From NCBI GenBank assembly GCA_934454115.1, contig CAKSFQ010000008.1, positions 1 to 64,000 of the forward strand: 64,000 bases of DNA. Reading direction: 5' to 3'. This DNA is from an uncultured Clostridia bacterium. GTDB lineage: Bacteria > Bacillota > Clostridia > Monoglobales > Monoglobaceae. Positions 26,864-35,744 of the stretch are shown here, in pieces (within the stretch, counting starts at the first letter, position 1; the number at the start of each line of letters is the position of its first letter). The translations under genes and the position numbers were made by a program. Under the pieces are notes generated by a model, which saw nothing but the letters and a program-made list of their open reading frames with translations, ran no database searches and was not told the DNA's origin.

Positions 26864-27198
26864 GGCAGCAAACCATAAGCCGGGTTCTGTCGTGGATGGT
26901 CATCTATCTGGGACGTACGTCACCGCACGCCTCAAGCCGCCGTTTCGGGAGATGCCGGACCGGCTTAGCCTCCCATTCAGGCGTTGCTCCGGGTGGGGTT
27001 TACACCGGCGCTATGTCACCATAGCGCCGGGTGAGCGCTTACCTCGCCTTTTCACCCTTACCTGCCAATGGCAGGCGGTTATTTTCTGTTGCACTTTCCT
27101 TAGAGTCGCCTCCACAAGCCGTTAGCTTGCACCCTGTCCTATGGAGCCCGGACTTTCCTCACATATCATCGATATGCGCAACCATCTGGTTTCCTGCC
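26864..27198 (-). ncRNA. rnpB: RNase P RNA, bacterial type A
   Basis: On the minus strand the conserved core GAGGAAAGTCCGGGCTCC is followed by ACAGGGTG, then the conserved 3' block ACAGAACCCGGCTTA. P1 forms between GGCAGGAAACC at the 5' end and GGTTTGCTGCC at the 3' end, which sets the boundaries to within a few bases. Several further hairpins are visible, including GGCGCTATGGTGACATAGCGCC. This is the catalytic RNA that matures tRNA 5' ends. It begins 36 bases after serA, so it may be partly transcribed with it. Confidence 0.96.
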
Positions 27199-27233
27199 GT
27201 TCTCTTTTGTAAAGCTCTCCGTTCTGCGCCGGT

Positions 27234-28397
27234 TTAGAGAATGGTCACCTTAATCACGCCGTCAATCGCTTCCATCTCGGCGAGTACCGCTGCCTCACAG
27301 TTGCCGGCAATGTCAATCATGGTATATGCATTATCGCCCTTGCTCTTATTGAGCATGTTTTCAATGTTGACACCCTTGCTTGCCAGTGCGTCGGTAAACT
27401 GCTTCAGCATATTTGGGATATTTTTGTGCAGCACTGTGATTCTGGTGCCCATCGCCTTGCCCATGTCGCAAGCCGGGAAGTTCACGCTGTTTGTAATGTT
27501 ACCGTTTTCCAAAAAGTCCTTGAGCTCCTTGGCTGCCATCATGGCACAGTTTTCCTCACTCTCCGGAGTCGATGCGCCAAGGTGCGGCATTGCAATGACG
27601 TTTTCCTGTTTGAGCAGCGCCTCGCTCGCAAAGTCGGTGATGTAGCAGGAGAGCCTGCCGCTCTCCAGCGCCGCAATGACATCCTCCTCGTCCACCAGCG
27701 TCCCGCGCGAGAAATTCAGTAGCCGCGCACCGTTCTTCATAGAGGCAAACGCCTCGGAGTTAAACATGCCCTTGGTTTCCGGAGTTGCCGGAACATGAAT
27801 GGTGATATAATCGGCCTTTTCAAGCAGTGTCTGCAAATCGTTGGCCTTATGGGCAAAACGGGTCAGATGCCAAGCCGCGTCAACCGACAGATACGGATCA
27901 AAGCCGATCACGTCCATTCCGAGGTGATGCGCTGCGTTAGCAACGCGGACACCGATCGCACCCAGGCCGACAACGCCCAGCGTCTTTCCTTCAATTTCCG
28001 GGCCGACAAAGTTGGATTTACCCTTTTCAACCAGGCCGGAAATCGCATCGCCCTCTCCGATCAGCGTCTTAGTCCACTCAATACCCTGCACAATCTTTCG
28101 TGAGGAGAGCAGCAACGCTGCCAGAACCAGTTCCTTGACCGCATTGGCATTGGCGCCCGGCGTGTTAAATACCACAATCCCCTTTTCGGTACACTTATCA
28201 ATCGGAATATTATTGACGCCGGCGCCGGCACGCGCGACCGCGCGCAGACTGGACGGCAATTCCATATCATGCATCTTAAAGCTTCGCAGGATCACACCGT
28301 CGGGGTTTGCAATCTCGTCCGCGCAGGAATAATTCTCGCCAAGCTGCGCCAGGCCCTTTTTTGAAATCTTATTTAATGTTCTAATCTGATACATCAT
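27234..28397 (-). CDS. serA: D-3-phosphoglycerate dehydrogenase (ACT-domain form)
   Basis: 387 residues. The NAD-binding site is GVVGLGAIGVRVANAA. Other hallmarks are ARAGAGVNNIP, NFSRGTLVDE and MPHLGASTPESEENC with the catalytic His. The C-terminal 75 residues form an ACT domain, likely for serine feedback. It oxidises 3-phosphoglycerate in serine synthesis. It lies 13 bases after serC in the same operon. Confidence 0.95.
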   Translation of the reverse strand: MMYQIRTLNKISKKGLAQLGENYSCADEIANPDGVILRSFKMHDMELPSSLRAVARAGAGVNNIPIDKCTEKGIVVFNTPGANANAVKELVLAALLLSSRKIVQGIEWTKTLIGEGDAISGLVEKGKSNFVGPEIEGKTLGVVGLGAIGVRVANAAHHLGMDVIGFDPYLSVDAAWHLTRFAHKANDLQTLLEKADYITIHVPATPETKGMFNSEAFASMKNGARLLNFSRGTLVDEEDVIAALESGRLSCYITDFASEALLKQENVIAMPHLGASTPESEENCAMMAAKELKDFLENGNITNSVNFPACDMGKAMGTRITVLHKNIPNMLKQFTDALASKGVNIENMLNKSKGDNAYTMIDIAGNCEAAVLAEMEAIDGVIKVTIL

Positions 28398-28409
28398 CCA
28401 AAATCCCCC

Positions 28410-29492
28410 TTATTGGTTCTTGGTTTCAAAATCTTTCATGAATGCAACCAACGCCTTGACGCCCTCGACCGGCATCGCATTATAGATGCTGGCGCGCATA
28501 CCGCCGACTGTTCTGTGTCCTTTCAGGTTCACAAAGCCCTTTGCCTTTGCCTCAGCAATAAAGGCAGCGTTTAATTCATCCGAATCGGTCACAAACGGTA
28601 CATTCATCAAAGAACGATCCTCCGGCACCACGGTGCCGCGGAACATCTTTGAGTTATCCAGAAAATCATACAAAAGCTTTGCCTTTTCGACATTCCTCTC
28701 GTGCATTGCCTTAACACCGCCCAGATCCTTAATCCACTCATAAACCAGACCACAGATATAAATACCGTAGGTCGGCGGTGTGTTAAACATCGATCCGTTT
28801 TTCGCATGTGTTTCATAGTTGAGCATGGTCGGCGTCATATCCATGGCATCGCCGATTAAATCCTCACGCACAATCACAACGGTAACGCCTGCCGGCCCCA
28901 TGTTCTTTTGCGCACCGGCATAAATCAGGCCGAATTTGCTGATATCAACCTCTTCGGACAGGATACAAGATGACATATCGGTAACCACGGTAGCCTCCCC
29001 AAAGTCCGGCATGGTATTATAATGCGTACCGTAAATGGTATTATTATAGGTAATATGTACATAGTCTGCACCGGGCGTCAGCATAGAGGCGTCTACTTTT
29101 GGCAGGTAGGAAAAAGTCTTGTCGGCACTGGACGCAATGTCATGTGCGTCCAGGTAACGGCCGGCTTCCGCAAAAGCCTTTTTTGCCCACTGGCCGGTGA
29201 TTACGTAGTCCGCAATTTTATTTTTGTTTCCCAAATTGAACGGAACCATCGCAAACTGGGTGGAAGCGCCGCCCTGTAAAAACAGAACCTTGTAGTTGTC
29301 CGGAATCTGCATAATCTCCCGAAAGAGCGCCTCTGCGTGGTCGATGATCGCCTGATACTCTTTGGAACGGTGACTCATCTCCATCACGGACTGGCCGCTG
29401 CCATTACAATCAAGCATCTCCTTTTGCGCACGCTCTAACACCTCCACCGGAAGCATGGACGGACCGGCAGAAAAATTGTAAACTCTACTCAT
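28410..29492 (-). CDS. serC: Phosphoserine aminotransferase
   Basis: 360 residues. YNFSAGPSMLPVEVLE at the N-terminus, FLQGGASTQFAMVPFNL, the PLP-lysine region LIYAGAQKNMGPAG and GGMRASIYNAM near the end identify SerC. It converts 3-phosphohydroxypyruvate to phosphoserine. ATG 29492 is chosen because GAGGAGG lies 10 bases upstream; the ATG at 29501 is nearly inside that site. The product feeds serine synthesis with serA. Confidence 0.96.
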   Translation of the reverse strand: MSRVYNFSAGPSMLPVEVLERAQKEMLDCNGSGQSVMEMSHRSKEYQAIIDHAEALFREIMQIPDNYKVLFLQGGASTQFAMVPFNLGNKNKIADYVITGQWAKKAFAEAGRYLDAHDIASSADKTFSYLPKVDASMLTPGADYVHITYNNTIYGTHYNTMPDFGEATVVTDMSSCILSEEVDISKFGLIYAGAQKNMGPAGVTVVIVREDLIGDAMDMTPTMLNYETHAKNGSMFNTPPTYGIYICGLVYEWIKDLGGVKAMHERNVEKAKLLYDFLDNSKMFRGTVVPEDRSLMNVPFVTDSDELNAAFIAEAKAKGFVNLKGHRTVGGMRASIYNAMPVEGVKALVAFMKDFETKNQ

Positions 29493-29495
29493 TAA

Positions 29496-29593
29496 AATCA
29501 TTCCTCCTCATGACGCGCCACGGCTTTGCATTTCCCTCCCCATATCTTTAGAAAAAGCATTTCCCTTTCGGCACGAATCATCCTAATACTATC
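29496..29593 (-). promoter_or_regulatory. Possible structured leader RNA of serC
   Basis: The roughly 100-base leader can close with AUGA..CGUGCC pairing to GGCGCG..UCAU just before the serC ribosome site. Inside lie two exact copies of AGGGAAATGC (minus strand), 29 bases apart. I could not assign it to a known riboswitch class. Confidence 0.35.
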
Positions 29594-29599
29594 TCTATA

Positions 29600-29628
29600 A
29601 TTATATACTGAATCCACCGAAACGTCAA
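29600..29628 (-). promoter_or_regulatory. Sigma-A promoter of serC-serA
   Basis: TTGACG (29628-29623) and a perfect TATAAT (29605-29600) on the minus strand with a 17-base spacer. Confidence 0.8.
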
Positions 29629-29672
29629 CACATTTTAGAAAATATTTTCAATTCCCTGCTGTCGGCGCACTA

Positions 29673-29701
29673 TTGACGAATCATCGGTTTTTAGGTATAA
29701 T
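29673..29701 (+). promoter_or_regulatory. Sigma-A promoter of the LacI-type regulator
   Basis: TTGACG at 29673-29678 and TATAAT at 29696-29701, 17-base spacer. Confidence 0.8.
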
Positions 29702-29732
29702 GATACAAATTGATTGCAAAGGGGTTATCGAT

Positions 29733-30731
29733 ATGAAGGCGGTCAGACTGTCCGACATCGCAAAAAAAACGGGGTACTCGATCAACACCGTATCGCATGC
29801 GCTGCTTGATAAGCCGGATATCTCCGAGAAAACAAAAAAATATATTCAGCAGACGGCAGCAGAAATGGGCTATATCGCCAACGCCTCTGCCGGGGCGTTG
29901 CGTTCGGGCAAGAGTAAGACGGTTGCCTTGATCGTCGGGGATATTTCCAACCCGCATTTTTCTATCATGCTAAAGGAAATGGAAGGCAGGCTGCGTCACT
30001 ACGGCTACAACGCCATTATGCTGAACACGGATGAGGATGAGGTGTTAGAACATGCCGCCATTGTCTCAGCCATCAGCAAAAACGTGGACGGCATCATTCT
30101 TTGCCCGGTGCAAAAGACCAGGGATAATATCGGCTTTATCGCAAAAAAACGCATCCCGTACGTTCTACTCGGACGGCGGTTTGAGGGGAATCCGTCCAGC
30201 TATGTCATCTGCGATGATTTAAACGGTGGCTACGCGGCGGCCGAGCACTTGATCGGCCTGGGACACAAAAAGCTGCTTTTTATTAACGCGCCGCTTTATA
30301 TCTCCAGCGCCCGTGACCGATTGGAAGGGGTAAAACGCGCCATGGTACAGGGTGGACTTCCGCCGGAGGCACTGTATTGCGCCGAGACGGTTCCGGCTCC
30401 GGACAAAAAAGAGGTCATGGCGTGTTTAAAAAAGCACAAAGACTGCACCGGTATCATCTGCTTTAGCGATATGCTGGCGATGCAGGTCTGCTGCTTTCTT
30501 CAAAAACTGGGAAAAAAAGTGCCGGACGATGTTTCGGTCATCGGCTTTGACGATATCGCCTCCAAGTTTTATCTGCCGCTGATGCTAACCTCGGTTACCT
30601 CCTCCAAAACCAAGATGTCCATGGAGGCCGTTGACATTTTGATGCACGTCATCCAAAATAAGACGGAACAAACAACACAGATTGTTCTGCCGACTCATGT
30701 GGTACAGCGTGAATCCACTAAGGAGCGTTAA
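29733..30731 (+). CDS. LacI-family transcriptional regulator
   Basis: 332 residues. The N-terminal HTH reads VRLSDIAKKTGYSINTVSHAL with the following hinge helix (MGYIANASAGALRSG). The effector domain is of the periplasmic-binding-protein type (VALIVGDISNPHFS; GFDDIASKFYLP). ATG 29733 has AAAGGGG 8 bases upstream. It is followed by a glycyl radical enzyme operon whose promoter carries a CpG-centred dyad, so it probably represses that operon and responds to its substrate or a sugar-like effector. Confidence 0.9.
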   Translation: MKAVRLSDIAKKTGYSINTVSHALLDKPDISEKTKKYIQQTAAEMGYIANASAGALRSGKSKTVALIVGDISNPHFSIMLKEMEGRLRHYGYNAIMLNTDEDEVLEHAAIVSAISKNVDGIILCPVQKTRDNIGFIAKKRIPYVLLGRRFEGNPSSYVICDDLNGGYAAAEHLIGLGHKKLLFINAPLYISSARDRLEGVKRAMVQGGLPPEALYCAETVPAPDKKEVMACLKKHKDCTGIICFSDMLAMQVCCFLQKLGKKVPDDVSVIGFDDIASKFYLPLMLTSVTSSKTKMSMEAVDILMHVIQNKTEQTTQIVLPTHVVQRESTKER

Positions 30732-30762
30732 CCTGATGTTATAAAATACTAGCTCTCCTCTA

Positions 30763-30791
30763 TTGACAAAGGCCTAATATTATGTTATATT
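30763..30791 (+). promoter_or_regulatory. Sigma-A promoter of glycyl radical enzyme operon
   Basis: TTGACA at 30763-30768 and TATATT at 30786-30791, 17-base spacer. Confidence 0.8.
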
Positions 30792-30793
30792 GA

Positions 30794-30807
30794 CATTAAC
30801 GATAATG
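30794..30807 (+). promoter_or_regulatory. Putative LacI-family operator
   Basis: CATTAACGATAATG is a near-perfect dyad with a central CpG, the hallmark of LacI-family operators. It starts 3 bases after the -10 box and covers the expected transcription start, a repressor position. Confidence 0.6.
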
Positions 30808-30820
30808 GAGGCGATATTCT

Positions 30821-32812
30821 ATGAATCAACAGCTTTATCAGTTTATAGTGGAAAAAAAGCATCACCAATACCGCAGGGACTTTTTAGAATACAGCAATCT
30901 TGCAGCGCAGTTTCAAAGCGAGGGGCTCTGTCCCAAGGAGCGCATGACGCGGCGTTTTGAATTGCTTGCCAAACTGGAAACCCCGGTTCTTTTGGAAGGC
31001 GAAAAAATTTGTTACTTAAGAACAGTATCAAACATTCCGGACTGCTTTACCGAAAAAGAGTGGAAAGCCATTCGTAAAAAACACTATATCCACGAGCTTG
31101 GCTACATGTCAAACCTCTCGCCGGATTATGAACGGGTTTTAAAAAGCGGGCTCTTAGCCGTGCGCGAATCGGCCGACGAATACGGAAAACGGGTGATTGA
31201 CGCCATCTTTGACCTTGCCGACCGCTACCGAAATGAAGCGGAAAAACAAGGAAAAGCAGAACTTGCGGCGATCCTAAGAAGAGTACCCCGGTACGGCGCA
31301 ACCTCGTTTTATGAGGCGCTGCAATTTTTCAGGATTCTGCATTTTTCTCTCTGGCTGGAGGGGAACTACCACAACACAGTCGGCCGCTTTGACCTGTATA
31401 TGGCGCCGTATCTGAAAGCAGATATGGAAAAGGGGCGCTATACCGAGGAAAGCGCACTGGAGCTTTTGGAGGACTTCTTCCTCTCCTTTAACAAAGACAG
31501 TGATCTGTACCCCGGCGTGCAGCAGGGTGACAACGGGCAAAGCATGGTACTGGGCGGCATCGATGCCAATGGGAAAGAGGTGTTTGGGCTGCTGTCAAAA
31601 CTCTGTTTAAAAGCCAGCAAGAATCTTATGATGATTGACCCCAAAATCAATATCCGCGTCAGCCGCGATACGCCGCTTTCGGTGTATGAGCTTGGCAGTG
31701 AGCTGACCCGTGCAGGGCTTGGTTTTCCGCAATACTCGAACGATGATGTCGTCATCGACGGTCTCTGCCGTCTCGGTTACGACCGCGCCGATGCCATCAA
31801 TTATACCACTGCGGCGTGCTGGGAATTTATTATTCCCGGTGTCGGCGGCGACGTGGCGAACATTGCCGCACTTTCCTTTCCAAAGGTCATTGACGTATGT
31901 CTGCACCGCGACCTGATGCGCTGCGAAAGCTATGACGCCTGGGTTCGCGCCGTACAAGCGGAAATTCATACCGCTTGCGACAAGATCTGTGCTTCCATTC
32001 AGAATCTCTGGTTTGTTCCGTCTCCGCTGATGCATTGTCTGATGGACGGCGGCATTTATGACGGCGCAAAATACAATAACTTCGGCATTCACGGAACCGG
32101 GATTGCAACAGCAGCGGATTCCATGGCCGTAATCGCAAAATACGTCTATACCGATCAAACGATCACCAAGGATGCATTGCTCGCCGCCGTAGACAGCAAC
32201 TTCGAAAAGCATAGCGAGCTTTTGCCAATTCTGCGCTATGAGGCGCCGAAGATGGGTAACAATGACGATCTGCCGGATCAGGCGGCCGTTACGTTGCTGG
32301 ACACGTTTTCCGATGCGCTTACCGGGAAGAAAAACTGCCGGGGCGGCATCTTCCGCGCCGGGACGGGTTCTGCCATGTATTATCTGTGGCATGCGGACGA
32401 GATCGGCGCCTCACCGGACGGACGCAGAAAAAAGGAGCCATTCGGCACCAATTTTTCGCCCAGCCTGTTTGCCCATATCCGCGGCCCGCTCTCGGTTGTC
32501 CAATCCTTTTGCAAGCCGCACTTTCAAAACGCCATCAACGGCGGACCGCTGACCCTGGAATTTGCATCCTCCATGTTTGAAGGCGCGGACAGCGTAAAAA
32601 AGGTTGCCGCACTGGTAAAAACCTTTATCGACATGGGCGGACATCAGCTACAGCTCAATGCAGTAAACACCGACCTGATGAAGGATGCGCAGCTTCACCC
32701 GGAGAACCACCGTCAGCTGGTGGTTCGGATATGGGGCTGGAGCGCCTATTTTGTAGAACTGGATCGCGAGTATCAGGATCATGTGATGCGGCGTCAGCAA
32801 TATCGCGTTTAG
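30821..32812 (+). CDS. Glycyl radical enzyme (PFL-like) of unassigned substrate
   Basis: 663 residues, shorter than the usual 780-850. The radical Gly639 lies in RIWGWSAYF, where most relatives have RVxGYSxxF. The thiyl cysteine Cys333 lies in AACWEFIIPG, with Glu335 keeping the C-x-E pair but Trp replacing the usual Val and Phe replacing Pro. Conserved family landmarks are FGIHGTGIATAADSMAVI, SPDGRRKKEPFGTNFSPS and GGHQLQLNAVN. It is cytoplasmic, oxygen sensitive and needs the adjacent activase. The CxE pair is shared by dehydratases and C-N or C-S lyases, but the reaction cannot be inferred. It is followed 95 bases later by its activase. Confidence 0.88.
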   Translation: MNQQLYQFIVEKKHHQYRRDFLEYSNLAAQFQSEGLCPKERMTRRFELLAKLETPVLLEGEKICYLRTVSNIPDCFTEKEWKAIRKKHYIHELGYMSNLSPDYERVLKSGLLAVRESADEYGKRVIDAIFDLADRYRNEAEKQGKAELAAILRRVPRYGATSFYEALQFFRILHFSLWLEGNYHNTVGRFDLYMAPYLKADMEKGRYTEESALELLEDFFLSFNKDSDLYPGVQQGDNGQSMVLGGIDANGKEVFGLLSKLCLKASKNLMMIDPKINIRVSRDTPLSVYELGSELTRAGLGFPQYSNDDVVIDGLCRLGYDRADAINYTTAACWEFIIPGVGGDVANIAALSFPKVIDVCLHRDLMRCESYDAWVRAVQAEIHTACDKICASIQNLWFVPSPLMHCLMDGGIYDGAKYNNFGIHGTGIATAADSMAVIAKYVYTDQTITKDALLAAVDSNFEKHSELLPILRYEAPKMGNNDDLPDQAAVTLLDTFSDALTGKKNCRGGIFRAGTGSAMYYLWHADEIGASPDGRRKKEPFGTNFSPSLFAHIRGPLSVVQSFCKPHFQNAINGGPLTLEFASSMFEGADSVKKVAALVKTFIDMGGHQLQLNAVNTDLMKDAQLHPENHRQLVVRIWGWSAYFVELDREYQDHVMRRQQYRV

Positions 32813-32907
32813 TTGAAAGAGGATTCTCAAAGCTCTGGTTTCGGGAAAGCGAATATCTGCTTTTGCTGCGTTATAAACTCGGCAATCTGCCAATAAGGAG
32901 TACTGCT

Positions 32908-33720
32908 ATGCACGGCACCATATTTGATATCAAAGAATTTTCGATCCATGATGGCCCCGGCGGCAGGGTCACCGTATTTTTGAAGGGTTGTCCGCTGCGT
33001 TGCCTTTGGTGCCACAACCCGGAAGGACTGTCAAAGGCGCCGCAGCTGATGATTAAGCAAAATCTTTGCACGCACTGCGGCCGCTGCCGCGTTCCCTGCA
33101 GCCACCCGGAATGTGCACGCTTTGATCGCTGCGTTCACGCTTGCCCAAACGGCTGTATCAGCGTGTCGGGTCGCGAAATTGAGGATGGCGAACTGGCAGA
33201 TCTCATTCAGTCCTACGCCCCGGCGCTGCAATCCATGGGCGGCGGCGTGACTTTTTCCGGCGGAGAACCCATGCTGCAGGCAGACTTTGTCTGCGCCGTG
33301 GCCGACCGTCTGTCCCTCCACAAGGCAATCCAAACCAGCGGCATGACGGACACCAAAACGTATCAAACGGTGATTGAAAAGATGGACTATGTGATGCAAG
33401 ATATCAAGCTCGCGAACGATGCGGCACACCGCCGCTATACCGGTGTTTCCAATCAGCTTATTTTAAAAAACATCGCTTATCTGAAACAGAGCAAAAAGCC
33501 GTTTATCCTCCGTGTACCGCTGATCCCGGGCATCACCGACACGCCGGAAAACCTCCGTGCCATTGCGGACATCGCAGACAACAGTCCGGTCGAGCTGCTG
33601 CGCTATAATCCGCTTGCCGGCGCAAAATACGAAATGCTGGGCATTCCCTACCAAGGCCCTTTGGGCGAAAATGAGCAAAAAGACTTTACGCTGTATTTTT
33701 CCAATGCCAAAATGGCATAA
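32908..33720 (+). CDS. Glycyl radical enzyme activase (radical SAM)
   Basis: 270 residues. The N-terminal HDGPGGRVTVFLKGC runs into CPLRCLWC (CxxxCxxC) for the SAM-binding [4Fe-4S] cluster. Next comes a ferredoxin-like insert with several cysteine groups (CTHCGRC, CVHACPNGC). GGGVTFSGGEPMLQ and the late LLRYNPLAGAKYEMLG are typical of PFL-activase relatives. It should install the glycyl radical on the upstream enzyme. ATG 32908 has AAGGAG 7 bases upstream. The first motif reads GGR rather than the common GIR. Confidence 0.92.
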   Translation: MHGTIFDIKEFSIHDGPGGRVTVFLKGCPLRCLWCHNPEGLSKAPQLMIKQNLCTHCGRCRVPCSHPECARFDRCVHACPNGCISVSGREIEDGELADLIQSYAPALQSMGGGVTFSGGEPMLQADFVCAVADRLSLHKAIQTSGMTDTKTYQTVIEKMDYVMQDIKLANDAAHRRYTGVSNQLILKNIAYLKQSKKPFILRVPLIPGITDTPENLRAIADIADNSPVELLRYNPLAGAKYEMLGIPYQGPLGENEQKDFTLYFSNAKMA

Positions 33721-33768
33721 TGCAATCATCCCGTTCATATTGTAAACGGGGTGATTGCATTGTTTTTT
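33719..33768 (+). terminator. Hairpin after activase, overlapping the start of the amidase gene
   Basis: AATGCAATCATCCCGTT pairs with AACGGGGTGATTGCATT, followed by GTTTTTT. It can terminate the glycyl radical operon, but it also contains the ribosome site and possible starts of the next gene. Confidence 0.65.
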
Positions 33769-34476
33769 GTGGTAAAGCAAAAGAATTTCAAACGTCTTTT
33801 TTTTCTTCTGCTGGCGCTTTGCACGCTGCTGCTCTGCGGCATATTGCACGAAAAAGAGGATCTGACCCGGTCAGTCTTTTCGACACCGGCTGCCAACAAG
33901 GTGATTACACTGGATGCCGGCCATGGCGGATTTGACGCCGGCGCTAGCGCAAACGGCGTTACCGAAAAGGACATCAATCTGGACGTCACCCTCCGGCTTC
34001 GGGAGTATCTGGAGCAAGCCGGCGGCATTGTGTTTTTAACACGCAGCGAGGACACCTCGACGGCAGAGAGTGACAAATCGGGAATTGCCGCCAAAAAATC
34101 AGATCTGCTCGCGCGCAGGGAACTTGCCAAGAACAGCGGCTCAGAAATCTTTGTCAGCATCCACATGAACAAATTTACGCAGGAGCAATACAAGGGCGCT
34201 CAGGTCTTTTATGCCGCAAAATCAGAGGATAGCAAGCGTCTGGGCGACACGATTCAAGAATCCTTAAAAGAAATTTTAGCGGACGGCAACACCCGCAACG
34301 CTAAGGAAATCGACCGCAATGTTTTGATTTTAAAGGACGTTGACATCCCATCCGTGATTGTGGAATGCGGCTTTCTCTCAAACCCCGAAGAGGCCGCCCT
34401 TCTGCAGGAGAACAACTACCGTCAAAAGCTGGCGTGGGGCATTTATCTCGGCATCGTCCGCTACTTTAACCGGTAA
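33751..34476 (+). CDS. N-acetylmuramoyl-L-alanine amidase (CwlD-like)
   Basis: About 241 residues. One membrane segment or signal anchor near the N-terminus (KRLFFLLLALCTLLLCGIL) is followed by an Amidase_3 domain: TLDAGHGGFDAGAS, SIHMNKF, and VIVECGFLSNPEEAALL with the catalytic Glu. The zinc hydrolase cuts between muramic acid and the stem peptide. The size and anchor fit CwlD, which acts in spore cortex formation. The start is uncertain: GTG 33751 directly abuts a GGGG stretch, and TTG 33760 has GGGGTG 6 bases upstream. Confidence 0.88.
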   Translation: MIALFFVVKQKNFKRLFFLLLALCTLLLCGILHEKEDLTRSVFSTPAANKVITLDAGHGGFDAGASANGVTEKDINLDVTLRLREYLEQAGGIVFLTRSEDTSTAESDKSGIAAKKSDLLARRELAKNSGSEIFVSIHMNKFTQEQYKGAQVFYAAKSEDSKRLGDTIQESLKEILADGNTRNAKEIDRNVLILKDVDIPSVIVECGFLSNPEEAALLQENNYRQKLAWGIYLGIVRYFNR

Positions 34477-34493
34477 TTTAATAAACGCCTATC

Positions 34494-34546
34494 AAAAAAG
34501 GGCGCTGTCTCGCTTGTGGAATCCACAAGCGAAGACGCGCCCTTTT
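34494..34546. terminator. Bidirectional terminator between amidase and gap
   Basis: A long hairpin AAAAAAGGGCGC...GCGCCCTTTT with inner stem CTCGCTTGTGG / CCACAAGCGAAG lies between two convergent genes. Confidence 0.8.
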
Positions 34547-34581
34547 CGTTCTTATAAAACAATCAATCTTTCCGGTACTTC

Positions 34582-35616
34582 TTACAGCTCAGCAAAATAC
34601 TTGATGGTTCTTACCATCTGGCTGGTGTAGCTGTTCTCGTTGTCGTACCAGGAAACAACCTGTACTTCATACAGATCGTCAGCGATCTTCGATACCATGG
34701 TCTGGGTTGCATCAAACAAAGAACCGTACTTCATACCGATAACATCGGAAGATACAATCGGATCGGTGTTGTAACCAAAGGATGCAGATGCAGCAGCCTT
34801 CATTGCAGCATTGATACCGTCAACGGTAACGTCACTGCCCTTTACAACTGCGGTCAAGATGGTGGTAGAACCGGTCGGAACCGGAACACGCTGTGCAGAA
34901 CCGATCAGCTTGCCGTTCAGTTCCGGAATAACCAGGCCGATTGCCTTTGCAGCGCCGGTGGAGTTCGGAACGATGTTTGCAGCGCCTGCTCTTGCACGGC
35001 GAAGGTCACCCTTTCTGTGCGGGCCGTCCAGGATCATCTGGTCGCCGGTGTAAGCGTGAATGGTGGACATAATACCACTCTGAATCGGTGCATAGTCGTT
35101 CAGCGCTTTCGCCATCGGAGCCAGACAGTTGGTGGTGCAGGATGCAGCGGAAATAATGGTATCATCCTTGGTTAAGGTATCCTCGTTTACGCTGAATACG
35201 ATGGTCTTTAAATCGCTGCCTGCCGGTGCGGAGATAACAACCTTCTTTGCGCCTGCGTCAATGTGTGCCTGCGATTTTTCCTTCGAGCAATAGAAGCCGG
35301 TGCACTCCAATACAACGTCAACGCCAATCTCGCCCCAGGGGAGCTCTGCTGCGTTTGCCTTTGCATAGATGGTCAGGGTCTTACCGTCAACGGTAATCGT
35401 ACCCTTTTCATCATCAGCTGTTACGGTGTGAAGATTCTCACCGATCTTGCCACAGTAGCCGCCCTGTGCAGTATCATACTTTAATAAATCAGCCAGCATG
35501 GAAGGCTTTGTCAGGTCGTTGATTGCAACAACCTCATATCCTTCTGCGCCAAACATCTGACGGAAAGCCAGACGGCCGATACGGCCAAAACCGTTAATTG
35601 CTACTTTTACTGCCAT
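34582..35616 (-). CDS. gap: Glyceraldehyde-3-phosphate dehydrogenase, type I
   Basis: 344 residues. The NAD-binding N-terminus is [14 protein letters not shown]. The catalytic Cys160 lies in [12 protein letters not shown], and the His motif is [10 protein letters not shown]. It performs the glycolytic oxidation of glyceraldehyde-3-phosphate. The ribosome site is TAGGAGG. Codon use looks highly biased, as expected for a highly expressed gene. It has its own promoter and a terminator shared with the convergent amidase. Confidence 0.97.
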   Translation of the reverse strand: MAVKVAINGFGRIGRLAFRQMFGAEGYEVVAINDLTKPSMLADLLKYDTAQGGYCGKIGENLHTVTADDEKGTITVDGKTLTIYAKANAAELPWGEIGVDVVLECTGFYCSKEKSQAHIDAGAKKVVISAPAGSDLKTIVFSVNEDTLTKDDTIISAASCTTNCLAPMAKALNDYAPIQSGIMSTIHAYTGDQMILDGPHRKGDLRRARAGAANIVPNSTGAAKAIGLVIPELNGKLIGSAQRVPVPTGSTTILTAVVKGSDVTVDGINAAMKAAASASFGYNTDPIVSSDVIGMKYGSLFDATQTMVSKIADDLYEVQVVSWYDNENSYTSQMVRTIKYFAEL

Positions 35617-35665
35617 AGTAAAGTACCTCCTAAATGTATAATAAAATTATTTTTTTCCAATCATT

Positions 35666-35694
35666 ATTTTAACTCATTTACAGAAAATATACAA
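35666..35694 (-). promoter_or_regulatory. Sigma-A promoter of gap
   Basis: TTGTAT (35694-35689) and TAAAAT (35671-35666) on the minus strand, 17-base spacer. Confidence 0.65.
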
Positions 35695-35744
35695 GAGTTT
35701 TTTTCAAATTTGTTAAAAATTTAACTCTATACCACAACAGGGAA

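Noticed and set aside
29496..29605. c-di-GMP-I riboswitch before serC
   Set aside because: AUGCAAAGCC resembles part of the GEMM motif, but the remaining conserved elements and the paired stems do not fit.
31607..32392. 261-codon ORF antisense to the glycyl radical enzyme
   Set aside because: Lies entirely within a gene with recognised catalytic motifs; no ribosome site or recognisable product.
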